Assembly: GCF_000346465.2 (NCBI RefSeq)
Contig: NC_034012.1
Coordinates: 7,587,689-7,651,688, forward strand
Reading direction: 5' to 3'
Length of the DNA stretch: 64,000 bases
Origin: Prunus persica
Taxonomy: Eukaryota > Streptophyta > Magnoliopsida > Rosales > Rosaceae
The notes under the pieces are model-generated. The model was not told where the DNA came from, ran no database searches, and saw only the letters and a program-made list of their open reading frames with translations. Positions within the stretch are counted from its first letter, which is position 1; each line of letters opens with the position of its first letter. Below, in pieces: positions 24,765-45,124 of the stretch. The position numbers and the translations under genes are program-made.

Positions 24765-26542
24765 CGTGTACAAGTTAATGGGATGACATACCCTTCTACT
24801 TGTGCAACTTACTTTATTTAATTCTTTCAAATTTGTCGAACTCACAATTCGTAAATACTTTATAATTTTAGGATATTTACCAATTATATTTATGCCTTTC
24901 ATTCATTCAAGGCAAACGAAAACAAAAAATAAATTGACAACTCAATCACATATTATATGTACGCATGCCTTATAAACTCAAGGGTGGAACCGCATAGTGG
25001 ACTCCATTGGGGGATTTTCTAAGGGGAAAAAAATATTATACCTATATAGCTCAATATGTTAACTTAAAAATACATAAAATTACAGAATTTCATACATTGT
25101 TAGAGGTCTTCCACTTTTATAGTTATTGTCAAAGAGTGTCTCAACACCAATACGCATAGTAAGGGTAAAATTCTTAGCTCTAACTCTTTAAGTTTAATTT
25201 TTTTTCATTGATTTATAAATAAAATTCACCCTTTTGTGGACAATATGGCTCTAATTTCATTGTTCTCGTGTTTACAACTAATATGCATGACAAAGTTAAT
25301 TGTTTATGTTTTTACATTTTCCATTTAGGAAGCTTATTCGGTTGATGCCAATAAATTTTAACGGACTCAAACTGTAAGGGTCATATTTTAATTTTGACGA
25401 TATGTGTTATTTGATTGCATTTAATATGTATTTGTTATATGTTAAAGTCTAAAAAAAAACTATAGAAACTATAAGTACAAAAGAAAAGAATCATTAGATC
25501 TTAAGCTAATAATTTTAGTTAGTCCACCTATTGAAAAATTTCTAATTACGCCTTTAGATAAACTATATGTTGTTCAAATCAATATCTACTGTTAATTAAT
25601 ATTATTTGCTTTTGGTTCAGGCATTCATGACATGTGTACGTTGAGATGATTTGGCCAACAACTTGTATAGCTTAATAATAATTTAATAGAAAATCATATG
25701 GTCTTAATCATAATTACGTACGTACATTTAAACATGCATGCCCTTATTGATAACGATGTTTCTTGGCATATGATACGTACGATGATATGAAAGCCTAATC
25801 TATAGAATCCAAATGTGAACTCTATATATAATAGGCAGGGTTGAACAAGTATATCACACGTGAAACACACCGTTTTGATCTTTTTAAAAAAAATCAGGTA
25901 GAGCTTGGTTGTCAAGATTTTGGTCCCTGGATGATGATGATGGCTATTATATAAAAGAGATTAGCCACCACAAGAAAGTTGTCATACTTATGTACGTAAG
26001 ATTAACTTTAATTAACTTAATTGTGAATGAATTGCCCACTAGCAAGTCATGGCAATTAAATTTGCAAGTGCAAGTTTACATGGAGATTAGCTCTTGCACG
26101 GTAATTAAACTCAATATGGAAAAAATTGAATCTCATTCAAAGGCATTCTAGTTTTGGATTGAAAGCGATAGTTTTTATTGATGAATTTTACAATACTTGG
26201 CCAAAACTTAAGCAAGTAAAGTATATTGGTTCTTTTTAACTGCTTTGGCAGGAGGAATGTAGTCTAGACTACTAGTAAGTTCAATGATCAAACTCTTATG
26301 TGTAGATTTACTCGTTAATACTCTCCGTCTGGTTCTTTTCTTGTAATTCGCTTTGCTTTTTTCATTACTTATAATCGCTTTTTCTTAAAGAAAATACTTA
26401 TGGATTTACGTTACTTGTCCAAAGCTAAAAATATTAGTTCATGCAGTAAACTACGTATACATTGAATTATGCATATATGTCTTCCAAAGTCAATCTGAAT
26501 AAGAAATAAGAGATTGTTGAAGAATAGATAACCTCATGATAT

Positions 26543-26543
<1 letters not shown>

Positions 26544-26589
<46 letters not shown>

Positions 26590-26590
26590 C
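26544..26590. repeat. (TA)n(GA)n compound microsatellite
   Basis: A TA run of about 14 units passes directly into a short GA run. Confidence 0.85.
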
Positions 26591-27057
26591 CAAGGATTAT
26601 ATATAATATATGATTGTGCGTACACAACGACACAATCTATAACCAAGTTGAAAATATTATTATTATGAGACGACCCAAATTGACGATTAATTGGGTACCA
26701 AGGTGAGACTTTTCTAAAATAGAAGCGCGGCTGCATTTGAATGGCTCTCTGTTTTTGTGCTCTCATAACATATTTTATTCAAATATTTTATATATATATA
26801 TATATATTTTTTGGGGTTAGAAAGAAAATTGGTTTACATATGTGCCATTTTAGCAAGTGCAATGCCCTGCAGCGTTTGGTCTTTAAATGTCAATATTGTA
26901 AATTATTTTGTCACCCTTTGGAAGGTGACTAGAAATATTCCAACTCCAACGTCTATTTATAATCCCATCTCTCAGTTTTTCCATATGGCTGATCTGTTTC
27001 AGCAATAATAATAATAATAATATTACTATTGTCACAAAGGATCAGAAGATCAAATTC

Positions 27058-36690
<9,633 letters not shown>

Positions 36691-37909
36691 GAATTTTGAT
36701 GGACTTGAATAAAGAGGTACAGCAATAGTGATTGAGTTTTTTCTTTATTGTTTTTCTTGGGAGAGGGAGGAATGAATATACACATAATTTTTAATTATTG
36801 TTCATATATGTAGTTATATGTATAAAAAAAATTCTTATTCATTGTCTTTATATCTTATTCTTTATGTTTTTTGGTTGGACATTTTCTTAGAATGATTGTG
36901 ATGTTTGGAACCTTTTCTATTGCTAAGATAAATTGGAGCTTTCCAAATTTCCTAAAAAAACAGGAATATCTGGTTTCTGAACCGCATTGTTTATGTGGCT
37001 TATTATTAATATCAATGGCTTTTTCCAAGCAATCATTGAAGGTGAAATCAAGGAAGAAACAAAGAGAACCATAAACATAGTACAAGACAAGGGCAATAAA
37101 CCCTGATCTGGACAAGACAGAGATTCCATATGAGTTACTTAGCAAGCACGCATGTGAATGTGATGCATCATGCATATGCATGGACACCCAGCTGGACATG
37201 ACATTGACATTGACATTGAGACAACAATCCAAGGCCCACTGTATTTGTGCATTTCATGATAAGTTTAGGAAGACGGTGATAAGCCATTTAACCTAGGGTA
37301 GCTAGTACAACAAATGCAATAAATAACTTATTATTGAATATGTTCCCAGAAATCCCCAAATTAATCACTACTGATGCTATACATAAGCATCAACATTATC
37401 AATTTATCATAATTTCAGAAGTTAATTAATTGGGATGGACTCCAAAAGTATATGCATAAATATATATATATATAAGTCTCATTTTATTGAGGGAACCCTC
37501 AAATATTTTTATTTGATGTCCTTTAGGGTCCTTTACAAATATTTTTTCAACAATCCAAGCTATTTATTTTTTAAGTCTACATTCATAGATCATCCTTGCA
37601 AAAAATTAGACAAATTAGAAACCGTTTCAATATCCAATTGTGTCTTACAAAATCAATGAACACGGTGTTTCAAGAAAGTACTAAAATTTCAATAATTCAA
37701 TTGAGTGGTCAAATGTTATCAGATTCAAATGATTTTTTGTAGAGATGATCTTTGAATGAATATATACCAAATAGACGGTATGGATTAGTGAAATACAATG
37801 CTGAGTGAGTTCTACAAAGATGTCCCTCAAATAAAATCTGAGGGATTGCTCTCTCTCTATCTATATAAACATATATATTCTCATAATTTCAGAAGTTATG
37901 GCCTCTGAG

Positions 37910-37967
<58 letters not shown>

Positions 37968-37977
37968 ATAAGAAACA
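36691..37977. other. Spacer between receptor kinase and AVT transporter, with duplicated segment A
   Basis: The first part is the 3' flank of the kinase gene. The segment 36969-37130 (from TCTGGTTTCTGAACCGCATT) recurs downstream of the transporter at 39793-40130, marking a tandem duplication. The distal part contains a likely transporter TATA box (TATATAAA, about 37862) and a (CT)n tract at 37912-37963 in the expected 5' leader. CATAATTTCAGAAGTTA occurs at about 37410 and again at 37882. No gene is seen in the minus-strand frame at 36855-37232. Confidence 0.6.
37862..37963 (+). promoter_or_regulatory. Core promoter and CT-rich leader of the AVT transporter gene
   Basis: TATATAAA at about 37862-37869 lies roughly 115 bp upstream of the ATG at 37978. 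A run of about 26 CT units (37912-37963) falls in the expected 5' UTR, ending 14 bases before the ATG. TATA position is seen; the start site is inferred. Confidence 0.55.
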
Positions 37978-39696
37978 ATGGCAAATGAGTTAAGAACTCC
38001 ACTAACTCAAAGCAAAGGATCCAGCTTCTTGAAAGCTTGCTTTAATGGAACAAATGCTTTCCTGGGTAAGCAGTATATTTAAATTTGTTTCACTCTCATG
38101 TTACTGTGTTTCTATTTTGGAGGACTATTACAATTTATTTACCCTTGTTTGATTAATTTTTCAGGTGCTGGTCTTGTAACACTTCCTTATGCCCTCTCAA
38201 GGGCAGGGTGGCTAAGCTTGGTGCTCTTGTTTCTAATTTCCATTATCACCTTCTACACAGCCATCTTGCTAAAGAAATGCATGGATTCTGATCCATCAAT
38301 TACAAGCTACCTTGACATTGCTGAGCGTGCCTTTGGTAAAACAGCCAGAATCATAGTCTTAATTATTTTGAGCACAGAATTGTACCTGGTTGCCGTAGGC
38401 CTCATAATATTAGAAAGTGATAGCTTGTATAAGCTGTTTCCGAAATTCAGGATCAAGCTCGGGTCGTTGTTAATCTGTGGTAGACAGTCATTTGTGTTAG
38501 TTACAGCTTTGATCATCTTGCCCACAATGCTGATCACTGAGATGAGCATATTGTCCTATGTTTCGGCCACTGGAGTGTTCTGTTGCCTTATCATTGTTGG
38601 CTCCATTGTGTGTGTTGGTGCATTTGGAGGTGTTGGGTTTCATGCCAGTGGAGACTTGTTAAATGTGGGGGGCCTTCCTACCGCTGTGAGCTTGTATATT
38701 TTTTGCTTTGCAGGACATGCAATCACCCCTTCAATATACATTTCTATGCGAGATAAAAATCAGTTCAGCAAGGTATGCAGGATATAGACAAAATAATTTC
38801 CAGTATGAAACAGAGATTACAAATATGTATGTGTTATGTATGTATATGGATGTAACGATAAGGAATTCGTAAAATTTACGGGCACGGAAGGGGTTTCGGT
38901 AGTTAATCCAAAGTCCATTTGGTGATTAGTGCGAAGGGTTTGATTTTGAGCCATCCTTTGATTTCAAAACTGGAACAGAACCCCACTGAGCCAAACAAAA
39001 GGACTGTGGTTTGGTCTTTGCAAAATTTGCATATGTGTACTTTAAAACCGGCCTATATAGTGTAATGTTCTTTTGTCAGACGAATGTTAATGTTGTGCGC
39101 ATAAAGATTTGATAATATGATAGGCATTTTACTTCAATTACTTTTAATAACCTAATCCTTTGTTGATTGATATGCAGGTTGTGTTCTTTAGCTTTCTACT
39201 CATAACCATCACTTGCATGGTAACCGCAGTCACGGGCTATCTTATGTATGGAGACGGTGTCGAATCGCAGATCACTTTGAATCTACCAACAACAGAAGTG
39301 AGTGCAAGAGTTGCAATATACACCATTCTACTTATTCCAATCGCAAGATATGCGTTGATGGTAACCCCAGTAGCTAATGCCATTGAAGGTGGACTTCCAG
39401 AAGATTACAAAAATTGGAGATCTGTTAAACTGCTTATAAGGATGGCATTACTAGTCAGCTGCACAGTGGTAGCCTATGTTTTCCCCTACTATGAGACCCT
39501 CATGGCGATTGTCGGCTCGCTATTTACTGTTTCAGTTTCCTTCATTCTCCCCTGCATGTGCTATCTCAAGCTTTCTGCTTGCTATAGGAGCGGGAACTAC
39601 AAGCTATTAGGCAGTGTAGGAATAATTGCATTTGGAACTTTAGTAGGTGTCTTAGGGACTTACTCATCGATTGTAGAACTTGTTCAAGAGTATTGA
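37978..39696 (+). CDS. Amino acid transporter, AVT1 (AAAP/Aa_trans) family
   Basis: Three exons, 37978-38065, 38165-38772 and 39178-39696, with phases 1 and 0, encode 404 aa. The start is M-A-N-E-L-R-T-P; the first intron splits the Gly of FLGAG. The hydrophobic profile gives about ten or eleven membrane spans. Family blocks include NAFLGAGLVTLPYALSRAGW, FYTAILLKKCMD, SYLDIAERAFG and, near the end, YYETLMAIVGSLFTVSVSFILPC. The AAAP fold moves neutral amino acids with protons; AVT1 members act mainly at the vacuolar membrane, so vacuolar loading or release is inferred. The length is close to short AVT1I/J-type members. A broken partial copy of the last exon lies 1.1 kb downstream, and a flanking segment is duplicated, so the locus has undergone tandem duplication. 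Confidence 0.92.
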
Positions 39697-39792
39697 ATAA
39701 TTGTATTGAACTTCAGTCTACCAAGAAATTTCTTGTCTTATGAGAATATACAATTAGTTTCTCATCATCTCAATTCAAAAGTACCTTTGATT

Positions 39793-40130
39793 TCTGGTTT
39801 CTGAACCGCATTGTTTATGTACCTTATTATAAATGTGGGTTTTTTTTTTTATCACTAGTGTCCAAGAATTTTTTCTAAATTTTTATTTTAGTTTTCAAAA
39901 TTCTCAAATCAATCAATGTGGTCCTTCATCCGATTAAATTTCATCACGTGGCCAACTTTAAAGATGTATTTTCATCAAATATCTCATCCACTTAAAATAC
40001 CGCGTTAAATGGGTATTTCCATCAAAATCCTGTAAATATTAATGGCTTTTCCAAGCAATCAATAAGGTGAATTCAAGGAAGATACAGAGAGTACATAAAC
40101 TATAAACCCTGGTCCAGACCAGACGGAGAC
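39793..40130 (+). repeat. Duplicated segment A', with about 200-bp insertion
   Basis: 39793-39835 and 40038-40130 match 36969-37010 and 37011-37130 in order, sharing TCTGGTTTCTGAACCGCATT, then AATGGCTTTT, CCAAGCAATCA and ATAAACCCTG. The copy is split by about 200 bp not found in the first (39836-40037). It marks the second unit of a tandem duplication whose first unit contains the AVT gene. Confidence 0.75.
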
Positions 40131-40798
40131 TTGTATACCTTGTCTCTACGTATTTCCCATTGCTTGAATATGGTTACCATTATTGCTTTCTCTCTGTCTT
40201 TTCCTCCTAATTCAACTACTCTGAAATGGTTAGTTTCCTTTTGGGATTTGAGTAGATTGCAGATGCAACATTCAGCAAAGAAAATACCATAGTCTCCAAT
40301 TAGGATTGGCTGCTTTCAAGCTGAATGAACTGATCCCAGCAAGTACAAAAGTAAACTTGGAAAAGTTCAGGCTAAAACTAAAGTATACAGTCTAGCAAAA
40401 GAGAACTCTTCCTAAAAACAAAGCTAACTCTAGCAAATGGCTTGTAGCTCAAGTGATTAAAAGCATTTACCTTTACATCCGAGTTACGTTTGAATATCAC
40501 TTGTATGCAAAATGAAAAAGAAAAAAGCAACCCCATTAAGCAATAATTGATGGCGGGCGGTCCCCATTTTACCAATCACCTCTCTGTCCCGTATATAATT
40601 GCATGACACAAGTCCAGTTACGTAACTCCTCATATAACAGAGTTAACTTTTAATAAAATTAAAATAGAAAACGAGAAATTCAGGAAAAAGGAAAAAAGAA
40701 AGCCCAACAGCCATAATTAATCCTTGTGGCTTTGGGCACCCTGCCGTTGCATATTGCAACCCCAGTAGCTAGTGGTATATTGAGCCGACAATCGCCGT

Positions 40799-41211
40799 GA
40801 TAGTCACCCCAGTAGCTGATGCCATTGAAAGTGGACTTTCAGAAAGACTACAAGAATTGGAGACCTGTTAAACTGCTTATACGGATGGCATTACTGGTCA
40901 TCTCCACTATGATAGCCTATGTCTTCCCCTACTATGAGACCCTCGCGGCGATTGTCGGCTCAATATTTACTGTTTCGGTTTCGTTCATTATCCCATGCAT
41001 GTGCTATCTCAAGCTTTCTGCTTGCTATAGGAGGTGGAACTACGAGCTATTAGGCATTGTAGGACTAATTGTATTTGGAGCTTTAGCAGGTGTCTTAGGG
41101 ACTTATTCATCTATTGTAGAATTTGCTATAGGAGCTGGAAGTACAAGCTATTAGGCATTGTAGGACTAATTGTATTTGGAACTTTAGCAGGTGCCTTTGG
41201 GACTTATTGAT
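40799..41211 (+). pseudogene. Truncated AVT1 transporter pseudogene (3' end only)
   Basis: This stretch is highly similar to the last part of exon 3 of the intact transporter (from TVTPVANAIEGGLP to the C-terminus). It lacks exons 1 and 2 and the first third of exon 3. A one-base insertion after GGACTTTCAGAAA shifts the frame at about 40842. A tandem internal duplication repeats 41024-41106 at 41125-41207, a 101-bp offset that shifts the frame again. A short copy of ACCCCAGTAGCT also sits upstream at about 40759. The 111-codon open frame is a leftover, not a gene. Confidence 0.88.
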
Positions 41212-41219
41212 CTATATTT

Positions 41220-41760
41220 CAATTGGGTACTAGCTAGAACGTAGTGGTTAAGTACCGATTGATTCACTTGCTTATCAATTTGGGCAAAGTTTGGTTTCTC
41301 TCAAGGTTTCCATTGAGTTGTGCTCTTATTTGGAAGCCTCATATTCATCCTTGGATTTGGATCTGTGGTGATTTTTGAGTGCATTGCAATGAATTAAGAT
41401 TTGGGCTGCCCTGTGCAGATGAATTTTGTTTGCACTCATATTTATCAGGAAGGTAATTGTGTCGCATATATGTTAGCAAATTTTGGTGATGATAATCGTG
41501 CCTATTACTGGTGGGATTCCTTACCTTCGTGGGCTCTACCGCCTATGGTAAAGATTTAGTGAGTTTTTCCATGTTTCGCTTTCGTTGATTTTGTGTGTTT
41601 AGTTTGATCCCATCCTTGGAGTTGGTTTTGTAACCGAGTTTGGTAAGTTATCCCCTGTTGTTTACTTCTTCTTTTTAATAATTTTCTCCTCGTAGGTTCC
41701 AATATAAAAAAAATAGACCAGATGTGATGCTTCAACTTGTTTGACTTGTTGGCCATCAAA
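41220..41760 (+). mobile_element. LINE remnant, RNase H-like C-terminal end
   Basis: The frame at 41419-41559 reads THIYQEGNCVAYMLANFG, then WWDSLPSWALPP, then stops. This resembles the C-terminal RNase H-type end of plant L1-like LINE ORF2 (HIYREGN-VAD-LA...WWDSPP pattern). Just upstream, TGGAAGCCTCA followed by CCTTGGATTTGGAT resembles the start of the same domain, out of frame. The downstream part resembles a LINE 3' UTR ending in a short A-run near 41708. No intact reverse transcriptase is present. The identification is by motif pattern only. Confidence 0.55.
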
Positions 41761-42139
41761 CTTGAAGTGTTTGCTGAGGCATTTTGCCTCTTTTAAAGCA
41801 TTGAGGTTAATTTTAAAATGGGATCAAACTAATTAATGATCATCAATCGCAGTAAGCTTATAATGAATCCAAGAACAACAAACAAATTATAAAGAACATG
41901 CCAAGGCCAACAACATAAGCAGTCATCCAAATTTGTTTCATAACTATGTCATGGTAAATTCCCCAAATTACAAATAAGCAGAACAAAACATTCTGCCGTC
42001 AATTTGCTTCCAATTTATCCCACCACCAATTCTTTGACAGAATCCAAAATCTTATGGCAAAACCCATCCAACCCAAAATAGAACATGAATCTAAGAACCA
42101 ACTAATCCAATCCCAAAATCTACCCCATTTGTCAAACTC
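41761..42139. other. Spacer at the 3' side of the minus-strand membrane protein gene
   Basis: AT-rich; probably includes the 3' UTR of the minus-strand gene. I see no other feature. Confidence 0.5.
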
Positions 42140-42748
42140 CTAGTTACATAAAATAGCCCTTGTGATAACAAGCACAAAGCAAGACACTGTGAAGAAAAAC
42201 AAAGTCACAAAGTCCCTAGCAGACCACTTCCTCACCTCTTTAGCTTCAACTCTCAAACTCTTGGCCCTCCTAAGCGCATCAACTTCCTTCAACAAATCAA
42301 ATTCCAAACCCTTCTTCTTCAACTCCTCGATGCACTTGCCCAGAAGATTTTTATCCTCTTTCTCTCTCTCCAGAAGCTTCTCCAAGTGACCTTCCATGTC
42401 AGTCTTGTACCTTATGGCCCAAATGATCCCCAGAGAGAAGCAGAGAGAACAGAGTGACGGGATCCAAGACCGGCGGCATGCAAACCCATGTGGGTCCCTC
42501 GAGGAGGAACTGAAGAGAAGGATGAGAGCTGTGGAGTGGAAGAGGAAGAAGAATATGAAGAGCATTGTGATCTCTTTGCGAACGGAGTCGATTTGGTTCT
42601 CTTTCAGAGAGACCCTGTTGAGGATTAGCTCTTCTTCTTTCAGCCATTGCTTAAGCAGAAGCTTGTGGCTTGGAGACTCTGCGATTTGGTGAAGAGGGTG
42701 CCATGATTTTGGCTCCATGATTGACTGGTTTGCGTTCTCGTCGGCCAT
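42140..42748 (-). CDS. Predicted membrane protein with coiled coil, unknown function
   Basis: A single-exon frame of 202 aa. I do not recognise a named family. The N-terminus is acidic and hydrophilic (MADENANQSIMEP). About residues 20-58 are charged and likely helical. Hydrophobic segments follow at about 59-80 (TMLFIFFFLFHSTALILLF) and 92-112 (SLCSLCFSLGIIWAIRY). A long Glu/Lys/Leu-rich coiled coil covers about 115-172, and a last membrane segment ends the protein (FVTLFFFTVSCFVLVITRAIL). The layout, two spans, a coiled coil, then a C-terminal span, suggests an endomembrane protein. Codon use, length and a clean ATG support a real gene. Its upstream region has four AACGG cores including a perfect mitosis-specific activator element, so G2/M expression and a role in division are possible but not shown. 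Confidence 0.8.
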   Translation of the reverse strand: MADENANQSIMEPKSWHPLHQIAESPSHKLLLKQWLKEEELILNRVSLKENQIDSVRKEITMLFIFFFLFHSTALILLFSSSSRDPHGFACRRSWIPSLCSLCFSLGIIWAIRYKTDMEGHLEKLLEREKEDKNLLGKCIEELKKKGLEFDLLKEVDALRRAKSLRVEAKEVRKWSARDFVTLFFFTVSCFVLVITRAILCN

Positions 42749-42802
42749 GGATTTGTATAGATAAAGAGAGTGAGAGTTGGGGCTGAGTTGTGTTTTTTTT
42801 GA

Positions 42803-43002
42803 AACGGTCGCGAGGTTTTCAAGTCTTATAACGGTCGAACTTTGAATATTTTGAATGCTTTATTTCCAAAATTGCCCCAAGCGTATGCAGGTATTCACGA
42901 GATCGCGAGCTGTTGTAACGGCTAGGAATTTTTCTGATTATCGGACATATGACGTCTGAAATTCCATGTTTGTCCCCTTGCGGTGGCAAGCTCCAACGGT
43001 CA
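42803..43002 (-). promoter_or_regulatory. Cluster of AACGG motifs including a perfect MSA element
   Basis: AACGG cores lie at 42803-42807, 42830-42834, 42917-42921 and 42995-42999, all within 255 bp of the start codon of the minus-strand membrane protein. The last sits in TCCAACGGTCA (42992-43002), an exact match to the mitosis-specific activator consensus YCYAACGGYYA, bound by three-repeat MYB factors in plant G2/M genes. The motifs are on the plus strand; MSA elements are reported to work in either orientation. Confidence 0.6.
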
Positions 43003-43913
43003 TTATGAATTAAATAAGTGCCCTAATATTCTTTGCATGTTAATTTTTTTTTTTTTTTTTGGTTATCTCGAATAACATTCATGTTGTGAAAACTTAAATA
43101 CAAGTAGCTTGATATGATCATAAAATTTTGTCTGAAAATAAAGAAAATTTTCATTTTCAATAAGAAGCCATGGAAAATTCATTAGTCATGCTGAGTACTT
43201 AGATTCTCTCCTTGACAAAATTGTTTTTGTATTAAAATATCTCCCATCTATCTAACCATTGAAAGTTGTCAAATGATACGTCAACATATTACTTCATTGG
43301 AATTCCGAAATATCTTTTTTATCACAATTAATGATGATTCTTGTATATATCTGTGAATCTATCTCTCTCATCACGTGACTTATTAAAGAGCGTGTATAAC
43401 CAATAACACCTAAAAATCTCTTCAGTTGAGAATAAGGCGCTCGTAGGCATGCCATATTGCTCATGTGGCAAAGGTTTTTATTTATTTCAACCCAAGAAAT
43501 GGTATGATTGAAGTCAAACTTTGATCATGCCGGTAGTAAAATGATAAACTCTCACCAGAGATAGACTCTAGTGGCTCACCTGGGACAACCCACACCAAAT
43601 AGTGACCCATTGGTGAGGTCCATAAAGCCAGTCTCAAAAGTATGGGGCCTTCTATAATGACAAATTCCAAAACTGCAAGTTTCCAATCAAATCTAGCAAA
43701 TGGGTTTGAAGTGGAGCCCAGAATAGAGATGTATTGAGTAAATCATATATTATAATTGGTAGACAATATTTTCCTTTTGGAACCAACAATAATTTTACTA
43801 AGTGAAGCCCCAAAAGAACTACAATTTAGTTGTGTATGATTGTTACATAAGATTTCATGGTTGACTTGACGATCACAGCCGTCCATTTCTTTAGATCTTC
43901 TATCAATATCATC

Positions 43914-44162
43914 TCACCGGTCTCGAAAATCATTGTAATATGAGCCATTTGAATGATTATATGCAGAGGTCTCCTGAAACTGCAGATGAACCAAGTTCCT
44001 GCCTTCTTGCTTACAAGCCAAAGCTGCCAGTTCATGAAAGATTTTGGCTTTCTCTATGGCCAAGAACACATAAAGTGAAGCCAAGAGAAATACAGTAAGA
44101 ATAAGTAGACATCTAGATGCATTGAAGAAAATGCTATAGGCAGCTAAAGAAAAATAATACAT
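43914..44162 (-). CDS. Possible small membrane protein (82 aa), unknown
   Basis: The frame from the ATG at 44162 encodes 82 aa: a hydrophobic N-terminal part (LLILTVFLLASLYVFLAIEKA, about residues 19-39) followed by a hydrophilic tail ending YYNDFRDR. Upstream on the minus strand are TATATTAA and a CT-rich stretch, compatible with a promoter and leader. I recognise no family. It could be a real small secreted or membrane protein, or a chance frame. Confidence 0.3.
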   Translation of the reverse strand: MYYFSLAAYSIFFNASRCLLILTVFLLASLYVFLAIEKAKIFHELAALACKQEGRNLVHLQFQETSAYNHSNGSYYNDFRDR

Positions 44163-45124
44163 AGAGCCTGCCCTTTTGCTTGGAGAGGGAGAGAGAGAAA
44201 AATGCCTGAGAAAATATGTTCTGTGCACTAAGGTTAATATAGTGGAAGATGTTATATAATTTATTAACGAAACGCAGACCCCAAAAGTTGACAGGCAACA
44301 AGTGTGAGGCTGCCCCTGTAAGGCATTGATTTAAGGGAGTGATTTGTGGTCACACAATTGACTTCTCATCTCCAGGCAGTTGGCCCCTAAGCTATCAAAT
44401 TAAGTTTCAAGTTAACTAGGGTATGTTGCAGCTCCGTAGCCGTACAATATGATACCATATTTATACGGTTATTTGTCAATTTTTATAATACCAAATTTAT
44501 TATCATCAATCCTCAATTGGGTGTCCAATTGTCATACGCAAACTCTAAGGTGGTGTTTGGTTGTGGAATGGACTGGAATGAGAAAAGGAGTTTAATTGGT
44601 TTGAAAATTTGAATCTGAGTTTAGAATCAAACTTGTGGGACTTCATATTCTTCAACAGGGTCCTAGCTGCCAAGTTTAGAATCAAAGTGTAGGTCTCGGG
44701 TCCCAACACCCGGGTTGGGGAGTCAGGGACTTATATGCCTGAGAAAATGTATCATTAAGTTCTTCCTCTCATAAACCAATGGAACATGGAGAAGGTTAGA
44801 GTAAATAAGTTCGACAAAAGGAAAACACCATGTACATGAGTTTTTTGCCAAAACTTTTTTCTTGTTTATTATATATATCTTGTGAAGTACATAAGAGTGT
44901 TGGCTGTTAGCACTTCATTTTAAGTTTCCTATGATCAGATTACAACTTGCACCATATACACAGCTAAGCACATTTTTCCCTATATTTGCTAACCATAAAC
45001 ATCCTGTCAATGCCCCATATCAACTGCATTTCTATTTCATCAAATAAAAAGCTTGGTAAAGAAAAATAACTTTTCTCTGTCAACCTCCTTTCTTACCTCT
45101 GAGTTTATTTACTACATGCTATAG

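Larger units (their letters stand above)
7800..27050. other. Long region without a convincing protein gene
   Basis: About 19 kb of AT-rich DNA in which I find no protein-coding gene with family features. It contains a 20-bp inverted repeat near 10.8 kb, a hAT-like MITE at about 11.5-11.9 kb, SINE-like copies near 12.4, 15.0 and 21.4 kb, a Cassandra-type LTR at 16.0-16.3 kb, palindromes at 22.73-22.92 kb, and a tandem repeat at 23.45-23.88 kb. Less AT-rich islands at about 10.0-10.25, 15.4-15.6 and 19.25-19.5 kb, and the GA/CT-flanked stretch at 20.8-21.2 kb, look promoter-like but lead into no frame I can support. Non-coding transcripts cannot be excluded. Confidence 0.6.
42749..45124. other. 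Intergenic region between membrane protein and potassium transporter
   Basis: Holds the AACGG cluster, a possible small minus-strand gene at 43914-44162, and the 3' flank of the potassium transporter. Near 44555 GGTGTTTGGTTGTGGAATGG resembles MITE ends seen elsewhere, but no partner end was found. Confidence 0.5.

Noticed and set aside
1..27000. Conserved microRNA precursors (miR156, 159, 160, 164, 166, 167, 171, 172, 319, 394-399)
   Set aside because: Reading by eye for the mature sequences found no match; this is not exhaustive.
26741..27008. Overlapping plus-strand frames just upstream of the receptor kinase
   Set aside because: They lie in the promoter and leader, are short and hydrophobic by AT bias, and do not splice into the kinase frame.
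36855..37232. 125-codon minus-strand frame downstream of the receptor kinase
   Set aside because: It overlaps duplicated segment A, its copy at 39.8 kb does not keep the frame, and the protein has no family features.
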